Assembly: GCA_947589255.1 (NCBI GenBank)
Contig: CANQAL010000003.1
Coordinates: 1 to 42,132 of the forward strand
Source of the DNA: Candidatus Gastranaerophilales bacterium
GTDB lineage: Bacteria > Cyanobacteriota > Vampirovibrionia > Gastranaerophilales > Gastranaerophilaceae
Direction of reading: 5' to 3'
DNA: 42,132 nucleotides
Part shown: in pieces, positions 1 to 7,382 of the stretch
Layout of the letters: each line of letters opens with the position of its first letter
Numbering within the stretch: the stretch's first letter is position 1
Notes under the pieces: model-generated
Told to the model about the DNA's origin: nothing
Seen by the model: only the letters and a program-made list of their open reading frames with translations
Database searches by the model: none
Made by a program: the position numbers and the translations under genes

Positions 1-1
1 A

Positions 2-1042
2 CTGGATAAGTTCTTGCAATATGCAATAGTAGCGGCAAGAGAAGCCGTAAAAGACTCCGGTATTAAAGAATCCGGAATAGATCCGTACAGGTTCGGATGT
101 ATAGTCGGTTCAGCGGCAGGCGGATTTCATACAATAGAAAAAAGCTACGCCGATATGCTGAATAAAGGGCCGACAAAATGTTCTCCGTTTACAATCCCAA
201 TGCTTATATGCGATATGGGCGCAGGAAAAATCTCAATAGAAATGGGTGCAAAAGGTGTAAATAAGGCAGTTGTATCTGCCTGTGCAACAGCTGCTCATTG
301 TATTGGCGACGCATTTAGGACTATCCAATACGGTGACGCTGACGCAATCATTGCAGGCGGAAGTGAAGCCGTTATTTGTACAATAGGATTGGGTTCTTTT
401 ACTGCGGCAAAAACATTATCAAAAAGAAATGACGAACCGACTAAAGCTTCAAGACCTTATGATAAAGACCGTGACGGTTTTGTAATGGCTGAAGGTGCAG
501 GGGTTCTTATTTTAGAAGAACTTGAACATGCTAAAAAGCGAGGTGCAAAAATATATGCAGAAGTTATCGGCTACGGGCAAACAGGTGACGCGTATGATGT
601 AGTTGCACCTTGTCCTGACGGTTCAAGTGCGGCTAAAGCAATGGAATTTGCATTAAGTGATGCAGGCATTAAACCTGCCGACGTTCAATATATTAATGCA
701 CACGGAACAAGCACACACTTAGGTGATATAGCAGAAACATTAGCTATATCAAAAATTTTCGGAGATAAAACCAAAAATCCTAATTTAAGAGTAAGTTCAA
801 CAAAATCAGAAACAGGACACATGCTTGGTGCTTCCGGCGCGGCTGAATCCGTTATCTGTATTCATGCTATTAACGATGGTATTGTTCCGCCTACAATAAA
901 TCTTGATAATATTGATGAAGAAGTTGCTAATTTAAATTACGTTCCGAACAAAGCGGAAAAAATGCCCGTCAATATAGCGTTAACGAATTCCTTCGGTTTT
1001 GGCGGACACAATGCTGTATTAATATATAAAAAATATTGTTAA
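2..1042 (+). CDS. fabF: 3-oxoacyl-[ACP] synthase II (FabF), 5'-truncated by the window edge
   Basis: Condenses malonyl-ACP with acyl-ACP in fatty-acid elongation in the cytoplasm. The reading frame is open from base 2, and its first residues (LDKFLQYAIVAAREAVKDSG) match the family's D-R/K-F-x-Q-Y-A-x-x-A segment, so the true start lies outside the window and an internal TTG at 14 is not a start. The thiolase-fold triad is visible: the nucleophile Cys in VSACATAAH, His in NAHGTST and His in KSETGHMLGASG. The C-terminus ends in the usual NSFGFGGHNA motif, so only about 70 N-terminal residues are missing. VSACATAAH differs slightly from the common VSACATGTH. Followed by a strong hairpin terminator. 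Very confident of the family. Confidence 0.96.
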   Translation: MDKFLQYAIVAAREAVKDSGIKESGIDPYRFGCIVGSAAGGFHTIEKSYADMLNKGPTKCSPFTIPMLICDMGAGKISIEMGAKGVNKAVVSACATAAHCIGDAFRTIQYGDADAIIAGGSEAVICTIGLGSFTAAKTLSKRNDEPTKASRPYDKDRDGFVMAEGAGVLILEELEHAKKRGAKIYAEVIGYGQTGDAYDVVAPCPDGSSAAKAMEFALSDAGIKPADVQYINAHGTSTHLGDIAETLAISKIFGDKTKNPNLRVSSTKSETGHMLGASGAAESVICIHAINDGIVPPTINLDNIDEEVANLNYVPNKAEKMPVNIALTNSFGFGGHNAVLIYKKYC

Positions 1043-1061
1043 AAATATATAAACTCATTTT

Positions 1062-1097
1062 AAAAAGAGCAGTAATTATTTTACTGTTCTTTTTTTG
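1062..1097 (+). terminator. Intrinsic terminator after fabF
   Basis: An 11-bp stem (AAGAGCAGTAA with TTACTGTTCTT, one G-U pair) and a 5-nt loop are followed by a run of T. It lies 20 bases after the fabF stop. Confidence 0.85.
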
Positions 1098-1206
1098 TAA
1101 TATTTTTTAACAAAACACAAAAAAGTATAAATTTTTTCTCTAAAAAAAACTTTATTAAAATATAAAGATTTTTATGGGGATACATTTATAACTAGGAGGA
1201 AATTTA

Positions 1207-2358
1207 ATGAGTGTTTCTTTTACGGGTGGAATTGATTACAGCAGATGGAAACCAATTAATAATGAAAGCTATGTAAGTAAAAATTCACCGCAATATGCTG
1301 CAAGTGAAGTTGAAAACGATCAATATATATCATCATCAAAATCAGCAGGATGTACAGACGGAAAAGACGATGGTAAAATCGGATTTTTCAGCGCAATAGG
1401 AAATGCAATCAAAGGGGTGGGAAAAACCATTGTAAATGGCGTAAAGGGAATGTTTACGAATAAAGAAGGTAAATTCTCACTTGGAAAGACCTTATTAAGT
1501 TTAGGTACTGCGGCATTATGTATTGCTGTTCCGGCGGTCGGGGTTGCAGCTTGTGTAATCGGCGGAACAATGGGCGCAGTCCAAGTCGGAAAAGGCATAT
1601 ATCATGCAGCGACCGCAGATACTGACGCAGAAGCAAAAGCGGCTTGGCAAGATATCGGAGGCGGCGCATTCACAGTCGGTATGTCCGTTGTCGGTGCTAA
1701 GGCCGGAGTTAAAGGAATGAAAACGGCCGCTGCTAATACATCTAAAGGTTCAGCACTTCAAAGTTTAGAAAGCGCAGGAACAAAATTGTCCGCTAAAACT
1801 ATTGGTCAATACGGTAAGGCATTTTTACAAGACGGATACCGATCAGGAAAATATAATTTAGGTCAAATAAAAACATCACTTTCTTCAGGAATAGCAACTG
1901 TAAAAGAATTGAAAGAACTTAACAGCATGCGCAGGGCAAATGCTAAGGCGCTGGCTAAACAAGCAAAAGGTGAAACATTAACGGACGCAGAATTAAAAGC
2001 CATAGCAGACTGGGAAAATCTTGCACCTGACCAATTCAGCCAAAGTGCATATAATATAGCCAATAAACAAAATACATTAGCTGCAAAAGCTGCAGAATTT
2101 AAAGAAGCACCAATTCAATCATTGAAAAACGCAATTAATCCGGATAGAGCAGCTGCTATTCTTAAAGAAATCAGACATCCGATTAACGCAGCTAAAAAAC
2201 TTCCGGGAAATATATCAGCAGGAGCTAAAGCAGTACTTGAAGCTATAAAAAGTACAGATTCAACTTATGCACAATTAGTTCAAAAATACGGGTTTGAAAA
2301 TGTAGCTGAAGTCCTTGAATTATACGGCGGATTCACTATCGCAAACGAAGCTGTATAA
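1207..2358 (+). CDS. Hypothetical protein with N-terminal VSFTGG tag and Gly/Ala-rich hydrophobic core
   Basis: I do not recognise a named family. The 383-residue protein opens with MSVSFTGGIDY, one of the clearest examples of the N-terminal [ILV]-S-F motif seen in several unrelated proteins here. There is no Sec signal peptide. Residues about 94-127 form a long Gly/Ala/Val-rich hydrophobic stretch (contains LCIAVPAVGVAACVIGG), and 150-167 form a second, so membrane insertion or a glycine-zipper hairpin is possible. The C-terminal half is basic and helical, rich in Ala and Lys. The start is fixed by AGGAGG seven bases upstream. It is flanked by terminators on both sides, so it is monocistronic. 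Function unknown. Confidence 0.85.
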   Translation: MSVSFTGGIDYSRWKPINNESYVSKNSPQYAASEVENDQYISSSKSAGCTDGKDDGKIGFFSAIGNAIKGVGKTIVNGVKGMFTNKEGKFSLGKTLLSLGTAALCIAVPAVGVAACVIGGTMGAVQVGKGIYHAATADTDAEAKAAWQDIGGGAFTVGMSVVGAKAGVKGMKTAAANTSKGSALQSLESAGTKLSAKTIGQYGKAFLQDGYRSGKYNLGQIKTSLSSGIATVKELKELNSMRRANAKALAKQAKGETLTDAELKAIADWENLAPDQFSQSAYNIANKQNTLAAKAAEFKEAPIQSLKNAINPDRAAAILKEIRHPINAAKKLPGNISAGAKAVLEAIKSTDSTYAQLVQKYGFENVAEVLELYGGFTIANEAV

Positions 2359-2372
2359 GAATAATAAATAAT

Positions 2373-2407
2373 AAAAGAGGAAGATTTGATTCTTCCTCTT
2401 TTTTTAA
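2373..2407. terminator. Bidirectional terminator between convergent genes
   Basis: A perfect 11-bp inverted repeat (AAAGAGGAAGA / TCTTCCTCTTT) with a 6-nt loop has A-rich and T-rich flanks. It serves the plus-strand gene ending at 2358 and overlaps the last codon of the minus-strand gene ending at 2404. Confidence 0.85.
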
Positions 2408-4002
2408 TTTAAAATCAGCTTTATATCTTCCTTTGGCGAAGATATTTCTTTTATATCAAATAATTTTTTTAAGCCTTCCAATAAAACCGGACTGATAACA
2501 TTAGGGCAGCAGTTTCCTAAAAATAAATTTTTTATTCCCAAATACTGTAAATTAAACAGATGAGAAATCGTATTAATTGCGCAATCCGTAAAGAAAATAC
2601 TTACATCCTTATTAATATTTTCAGCAAGATTGTTCATAACATTCAATATTTTATATAAAATCAAAAAATCATAATAAGGATTAACAAATAAAATATTATC
2701 TTTTGAATTATCATAAGCGAATGAAATTACAAACAAATCATCAGGTGCTTCCGATAAGAATTTTTCAATATAATCACCGGTTTTAGTGAATTTATCGATT
2801 AATCCGACAAAAGCAATATGTTTAATTTCACCCGTTTTATACATATTTACCATTTCCGTAATTTTACAAAGAAGCTCATTTTCATCATATCCTATGGAGA
2901 TATCATCTATAATTGTATTTTCGGTAAAACCTTTTGAATTAAGGGCATACTTGATAATCGGAGAAAAATCATCATTATCAATCTTCGCAATACCGAACGG
3001 AGGATATTTTGATTGTGTATATATTTGACCTCTGATAACATCAATTTTTGGAGCTGAATTTCTTGTTATAAAAATAGGTCCCGGGAAAGAAGCAAAATCA
3101 AGAGGAAAATTATTATTTAATCTTTGATAATGCCCGATAAGATTAGGATTTTCTTTAAATTTTTTATATTGAAATGCTGAGATTAGATTATTATGAGTAT
3201 ATACATTTATTTTTTTACCTCTTACAGACTCTAAAACTTTTTCCAAATCTAAAAAACTTGAACCTGATACAAGTATTGCTTTTCCTTCTTTTACGATAAA
3301 CGGAGCTTGTGATTTTTCTACAGGGCCGAATCGTTCACTTATTTTATTATACAATTTTTTTGTTATTTTATAGTTCCAAGCCGAAAACTCTTTAATCTTT
3401 ATTATCCATTCATTTTCATCCTCGGAAGTAAAATTAGCGCTATTAAATAATTTTAAGACTTCTTCTTTAGCTTCCGTAAAATCTATACCGTAATTTTTTA
3501 ATTCAATTAAACAGTTACAAGCATTAAGAACAAGATTAATCATAATCTCATACAAATTTTTTTTATTTGTATTAGTCAATAAGTCTTTCTCGCTAAGATT
3601 TTTTTCATGTTCATTTAAAGCTTTAATAATAGACTCTTTACCCGTAAGCACAGCCATTTTACGTTCGGTATTATCAGGTGTTATACCCTTTTGCGAACAA
3701 AGATTTATATACATATCCTGAAGTTTGGTTTTATTATCATACAAGTCCTCAACTATAACAAAAAAACTTTCTTTTTTAAAATCCAAATTAACTATTAATA
3801 CTGAAACAAATTCAATAACTTTATCCGTATATGAACTCATATCAACATCTAAATCTTTTAGTTTTTCAATATAAAAGACAACATCTCTCAATTCGGAAAC
3901 AAGCAGTTCTTTAATAGCATAAAAATAAGGGTCAAAAGAAAAAATTCCGGATGAATTAGCCCCCGTACAAAGCGAATTATAAAGATTAAAAAATTTATTC
4001 AT
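2404..4002 (-). CDS. Hybrid cluster protein (Hcp/hydroxylamine reductase) homologue lacking the metal ligands
   Basis: The 532-residue protein aligns end to end, from memory, with Hcp (E. coli about 550 aa). Matching segments are INVYTHNNLI (family VNVYTHGEML), FASFPGPIFITRNS (FxxFPGPIxMTxNC), DNDDFSPIIKYAL, GEIKHIAFVG and LGIKNLFLG, ending in SSPKEDIKLILN. The true enzyme has an N-terminal four-Cys cluster and a hybrid Fe-S-O cluster. Here the N-terminal Cys set is absent. Of the hybrid-cluster ligands only His270 remains; the expected Glu is Asn272, the Cys positions are Ser316, Ile402, Tyr430 and Tyr443, and the Glu/Lys pair is Ala475/Asn477. It should not bind the cluster. The frame is intact, so this is not an obvious pseudogene. 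It lies 14 bases after glutaredoxin in the same transcript, with SD AAGGAAT. A scaffold, regulatory or binding role is inference. Confidence 0.8.
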   Translation of the reverse strand: MNKFFNLYNSLCTGANSSGIFSFDPYFYAIKELLVSELRDVVFYIEKLKDLDVDMSSYTDKVIEFVSVLIVNLDFKKESFFVIVEDLYDNKTKLQDMYINLCSQKGITPDNTERKMAVLTGKESIIKALNEHEKNLSEKDLLTNTNKKNLYEIMINLVLNACNCLIELKNYGIDFTEAKEEVLKLFNSANFTSEDENEWIIKIKEFSAWNYKITKKLYNKISERFGPVEKSQAPFIVKEGKAILVSGSSFLDLEKVLESVRGKKINVYTHNNLISAFQYKKFKENPNLIGHYQRLNNNFPLDFASFPGPIFITRNSAPKIDVIRGQIYTQSKYPPFGIAKIDNDDFSPIIKYALNSKGFTENTIIDDISIGYDENELLCKITEMVNMYKTGEIKHIAFVGLIDKFTKTGDYIEKFLSEAPDDLFVISFAYDNSKDNILFVNPYYDFLILYKILNVMNNLAENINKDVSIFFTDCAINTISHLFNLQYLGIKNLFLGNCCPNVISPVLLEGLKKLFDIKEISSPKEDIKLILN

Positions 4003-4016
4003 AACACGGTATTCCT

Positions 4017-4283
4017 TTAATCTTCAAGCATTTCATCAAGTTCGCCGGCAGTATTTAATTTGTTTAAAACATCAAAACCGCCTATTCTCTTTCCGCCTAT
4101 AATAATTTGAGGCACGGTAACTCTGCCTTCTATACCGTAATATTCACCCAGTTTATTTCGATATTCATCTTCATTTTGAGTAATATCTATTTTTTTATAA
4201 TCAATACCTTTTTCTTTTAATAACATTTCAGCTTTTTTACAGTAAGGACAATAATCTACCGTATAAATAACAACTTCTTTCAT
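4017..4283 (-). CDS. Glutaredoxin (dithiol, CPYC)
   Basis: An 88-residue single-domain glutaredoxin for GSH-type or thioredoxin-dependent disulfide reduction in the cytoplasm. It shows the redox site YTVDYCPYCKKA, the cis-proline motif TVPQIII and the GG(F)D motif IGGKRIGGFD. I chose the ATG at 4283 because AGGTG sits six bases before it; a GTG three codons upstream is part of that Shine-Dalgarno sequence. It is upstream of, and probably co-transcribed with, the degenerate Hcp homologue. A perfect 21-nt palindrome lies in its leader. Confidence 0.93.
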   Translation of the reverse strand: MKEVVIYTVDYCPYCKKAEMLLKEKGIDYKKIDITQNEDEYRNKLGEYYGIEGRVTVPQIIIGGKRIGGFDVLNKLNTAGELDEMLED

Positions 4284-4307
4284 AAAAAACACCTATATAA
4301 CATAATA

Positions 4308-4328
4308 CTTTTTCAATTATTGAAAAAG
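4308..4328. repeat. Perfect 10-1-10 palindrome upstream of glutaredoxin
   Basis: CTTTTTCAAT, one T, then ATTGAAAAAG, 24 bases before the glutaredoxin ATG. There is no T-run after the stem on the minus strand, so it is not a standard terminator. It shares its outer arms CTTTTTC...GAAAAAG with the palindrome at 15208-15234. An operator or leader hairpin is possible. Confidence 0.5.
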
Positions 4329-4361
4329 CAGGCAATTTAATTAAGGCACAACAGATTAAAA

Positions 4362-5135
4362 CTATTTACTTATTCTTGAAATTAAATCTTGTATATTTTT
4401 CTTTTCTTCATCGGGTAAATCAAAATTGAGATAATCCTGAAAATATTCAACGGCGCTTTCATAGTCATTACGCGCCATAAAAAGCACACCCAATTTTTTG
4501 TATGAGGGATGAAAATTTTCATTAACTGAAATTGCTTTTAAATGATTTGAAATAGCTTTATCAACATTATCATTTGCCTCATACGCCAAAGCTGTTTGAT
4601 AATATAGCACGGCATTATCGGTAATTTTTTCAAGAACATTTTCATAATTATCAACCGCGCTGTCATAATCACCAAGTTCATATTGAATATTACCCAAATC
4701 CCAATAAGCGTCAATATTATCAGAATCTATATCCAAAATTTCAAATAATTGATCCATCGCCAAATCATATCTGCAATCTTCAACGTAAAATCTTGACAGA
4801 TAATGTTTCAGGGCAATTTCTTTTGGCATAAGCGTAACGGCATTTTCCAAAAGATTTATAGCGTCAATAATATTTTTATTCCTGAAATAGACATCGGAAA
4901 GATTTATATATGTTTGAACAGATTTAGGATTAACGGAAAGAGTTTTAATAAAATATTCAACAGCCAAATCATCCTTAGCCAGTTTTGAATAACAAAGCCC
5001 GATATTATTCATAATATTGGGATTATTCTTATCTTCCTCAAGCTCTTTAATAAACAAATCCGCAGATTTATCATACTGCCCGGATTTAAATAAATTAAGC
5101 GCCTCTTTTAAATTTGTATTTATTTCATTTTCCAT
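4362..5135 (-). CDS. Tetratricopeptide-repeat protein
   Basis: A 257-residue all-helical protein made of about six to seven 34-residue TPR units. Several carry the canonical G/A-Y/L-A-x-x-x-Y pattern, for example SGQYDKSADLFIKEL, LGDYDSAVDNYENVL and RNDYESAVEYFQDYL. No signal peptide or membrane segment, so it should be a cytoplasmic protein-protein scaffold. It is first in a minus-strand run with glutaredoxin and the Hcp homologue, separated from glutaredoxin by 78 bases, and divergent from yebC with 56 bases between them. Partner unknown. Confidence 0.85.
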   Translation of the reverse strand: MENEINTNLKEALNLFKSGQYDKSADLFIKELEEDKNNPNIMNNIGLCYSKLAKDDLAVEYFIKTLSVNPKSVQTYINLSDVYFRNKNIIDAINLLENAVTLMPKEIALKHYLSRFYVEDCRYDLAMDQLFEILDIDSDNIDAYWDLGNIQYELGDYDSAVDNYENVLEKITDNAVLYYQTALAYEANDNVDKAISNHLKAISVNENFHPSYKKLGVLFMARNDYESAVEYFQDYLNFDLPDEEKKNIQDLISRISK

Positions 5136-5191
5136 ACTTTTATATTACAATAAAATAAAAATCAATCAATATACATAAGAAAGGAAAACCT

Positions 5192-5944
5192 ATGTCCGGA
5201 CACTCAAAGTGGTCAACAATAAAACACAAAAAAGCAGCAGTTGATGCGGCAAGAGGAGTTACATTTCAAAAATTTTCACGAGAATTAATAGTTGCAGCTA
5301 AACTTGGCGGAGCAGACCCTGCCGGTAATTTCAGATTAAGAACCGCTATAGACAGAGCAAAAGCTGCAGGGCTTCCGAACGATAATATAAAAAGAGCAAT
5401 TGAAAAAGGTGCAGGTTCAAGCGGCGCTGACAGTATGGAAGAATTAACCTATGAAGGCTACGGCGCAGGCGGTACAGCTATCTTTATAGAAGCGATGACG
5501 GATAACCGCAACCGTACCGCAGGCGATATAAGAAGTTATTTTTCAAAATTCGGCGGTAATCTCGGTGAAACAGGCTGCGTCGGCTGGATGTTCAAACAAG
5601 TCGGAGTTATTGAATTCCCAAAAGAAAATACGGATTTTGACAAACTCTTTGAAGCAGCTATTGACGCAAATGCTCAAGATGTTCTTGAAGAGGATGAAAC
5701 ATATAAAGTAATTACAACTCCGGAAGATTTCCAATTCTGCGTTGAAACTTTAGAAAAAAACGGATTTAAAGGTACATCAGCTGAACTCTCAAGAATTGCT
5801 GAAAACTCCGTTGAAGTTACTGACGAAAAAATTGCAACAAATATATTAAGGTTAATGGAAAAACTTGAAGAACACGATGATATTCAAAATGTTTATTCAA
5901 ACTTTGATATTTCAGACGAATTAATGGAAAAAATCGATTTATAA
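5192..5944 (+). CDS. yebC: YebC/PmpR (TACO1) family protein
   Basis: A cytoplasmic protein of the YebC/TACO1 family. Members are described as transcriptional regulators, and some act on ribosomes to help translation of difficult stretches such as polyproline. At 250 residues it has the usual length, starting with MSGHSKWSTIKHKKAAVDAARG-type sequence; the central segment (TYEGYGAGGTAIFIEAMTDN) and the GGNLGETGCVGWMF motif are diagnostic. The start is supported by GAAAGGAAAA upstream. It ends at a strong bidirectional terminator and appears monocistronic. Confidence 0.96.
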   Translation: MSGHSKWSTIKHKKAAVDAARGVTFQKFSRELIVAAKLGGADPAGNFRLRTAIDRAKAAGLPNDNIKRAIEKGAGSSGADSMEELTYEGYGAGGTAIFIEAMTDNRNRTAGDIRSYFSKFGGNLGETGCVGWMFKQVGVIEFPKENTDFDKLFEAAIDANAQDVLEEDETYKVITTPEDFQFCVETLEKNGFKGTSAELSRIAENSVEVTDEKIATNILRLMEKLEEHDDIQNVYSNFDISDELMEKIDL

Positions 5945-5974
5945 AAAAAGCCCTTCGTTATGAAGGGCTTTTTA
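5944..5974. terminator. Bidirectional terminator after yebC
   Basis: The stem AAAAAGCCCTTC / GAAGGGCTTTTT with 5-nt loop GTTAT is perfect and flanked by A and T runs, suited to both yebC and the convergent zinc-ribbon gene. Confidence 0.92.
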
Positions 5975-6517
5975 TTAATGTTTTAATCGAATTAATTTTG
6001 TAAGCATACTTGGAGATTTTGATGAGAATATACCAAGCAGCGAAAACTTATTATTTAAATTTTTATGTTTATTTTGCATTAATTCTAATTCCATACCTAC
6101 ATTGGAATATAATTCTTTAATAACATCCTTAGCGCGTTCTTGTTCATTTTTATATTGCGAACGTATTTTTTCAAGTTCATTATGGTCAAGGAACTTACCT
6201 CCGCAGCTGTAACATTCATCAACTTGAACATCATGTTTTGCACTCGCATAATTTTTCATCATTGCACTGCCGCATACGGGACAATATCTCGTTTCCGTTT
6301 CATCTACTTCTTTAAATGTTTTATTTTCAAAAATTTTTTCTAACGGTTCAATATCTTCATGAGCTTCATCAAATTTATTAAATTCTCTGTTATCAAAATA
6401 AATACCGCCGCAGCCATCAACGCAAACATCTAAATTTACACCTGCTGTCGGCATAAAAATTTTTTTCATTTTACAACCGCACGCAGGGCAAGTAATTTCT
6501 TCCAAATTATCAGCCAT
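5975..6517 (-). CDS. Double zinc-ribbon protein (TFIIB-type), copy 1
   Basis: A 180-residue protein with two zinc ribbons of the kind annotated as transcription-factor zinc-finger (zf-TFIIB). The first uses C10/C13 and C32/C36, the second C79/C82 and C102/C105. Each ribbon is followed by GG-[IK]-[YF]-[FL]-D-[NH]-x-E. The first knuckle is CxxxC (CVDGC) rather than the CxxC of its neighbour. The C-terminal tail is helical and charged. The start has AGAGGT upstream. It is a tandem paralogue of the next gene, 66 bases away on the same strand. Cytoplasmic. Role unknown; the family name does not prove a transcription role. Confidence 0.85.
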   Translation of the reverse strand: MADNLEEITCPACGCKMKKIFMPTAGVNLDVCVDGCGGIYFDNREFNKFDEAHEDIEPLEKIFENKTFKEVDETETRYCPVCGSAMMKNYASAKHDVQVDECYSCGGKFLDHNELEKIRSQYKNEQERAKDVIKELYSNVGMELELMQNKHKNLNNKFSLLGIFSSKSPSMLTKLIRLKH

Positions 6518-6583
6518 ACTATTAACCTCTTTATTATACTTTCATTATTTCAATATTATATCAAATTTTATAATCTTGTAAAT

Positions 6584-7252
6584 TTATTCATTATCCGGAA
6601 AATTATTTTTTATATTATTCAAATAATATTTTGTATAAGCATCAGCCAATGGTTTTTGAAATGCTTTAAATCCCATAAAGCGTAAGACAGGAAACATTTC
6701 GCCAAAAAACGCAGTTCCGCAGTATCTTCTATAAGCGCCTCCGGCTTTTTTTAGGTCGTTTAAATTTTGTAAAGCATACTTTGCACGCTCATAATATTCA
6801 TTTTGTTGAGCTTTAAACACTTGACCGTATTCACTGTTATAGAATTCTTTTAAAACTTCCATATCACGCTCTTGAACGGTATTTGCTTCGGCGCGGATTT
6901 TAACTAATTCGTCATAATTAAGAAACTTTCCGCCGCAATGGTAGCATTCATCTATTTGAACTTCATGTTTAGCACTTGTATAATGTTTCACCATTGTATT
7001 GCCGCATGCCGGACATATTATAGTTGAATTATAATCGTGCTTTTTAAAATTTTGTCCTTCAAAAAGTTTAACAAGCGGAGTAATATCTTCGTGCGGTTCA
7101 TCCACCTTTTCATATTCGCGGTTATCAAAGAACAAACCTCCGCATTCCATACAAACATCAATATTGATGTTTGAATTTGTAAGATAAACTTTTTTCATTG
7201 TCTTATCACAGACAGGGCAGTTTATATCCAATGAATCATTATCAGATAACAT
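6584..7252 (-). CDS. Double zinc-ribbon protein (TFIIB-type), copy 2
   Basis: Paralogue of the downstream gene, 222 residues from the chosen start. Ribbons: CPVC...CMECGG near residues 12-38 and CPAC...CYHCGG about 45 residues later, each followed by F-[FL]-[DN]-x-x-E. I chose the ATG at 7252 because GAGGTG lies seven bases before it; an in-frame TTG 21 bases upstream precedes that SD and would include it as codons. The C-terminal 90 residues are longer than in copy 1 and contain an aromatic, basic stretch. No signal or membrane segment. Confidence 0.82.
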   Translation of the reverse strand: MLSDNDSLDINCPVCDKTMKKVYLTNSNINIDVCMECGGLFFDNREYEKVDEPHEDITPLVKLFEGQNFKKHDYNSTIICPACGNTMVKHYTSAKHEVQIDECYHCGGKFLNYDELVKIRAEANTVQERDMEVLKEFYNSEYGQVFKAQQNEYYERAKYALQNLNDLKKAGGAYRRYCGTAFFGEMFPVLRFMGFKAFQKPLADAYTKYYLNNIKNNFPDNE

Positions 7253-7323
7253 ATTTTTGCACCTCACATACAATTACAAAAATATTTTACAAAATTGAGG
7301 AAAATTTGTAAAATTTTAAACAC

Positions 7324-7355
7324 AAAAAGTCCCCGAGTATATGCGGGGACTTTTG
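7324..7355 (-). terminator. Intrinsic terminator after the SLH gene
   Basis: The stem AAAAGTCCCCG / CGGGGACTTTT has an 8-nt loop and lies 30-60 bases downstream of the SLH stop on the minus strand, with a T-run on that strand. Confidence 0.88.
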
Positions 7356-7382
7356 CACCTCTATAGAGATAGGAAACAAAAA

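Noticed and set aside
14-16. TTG at 14 as the start of FabF
   Set aside because: The frame is open to the window edge and upstream residues fit the family, so the gene is truncated by the edge.
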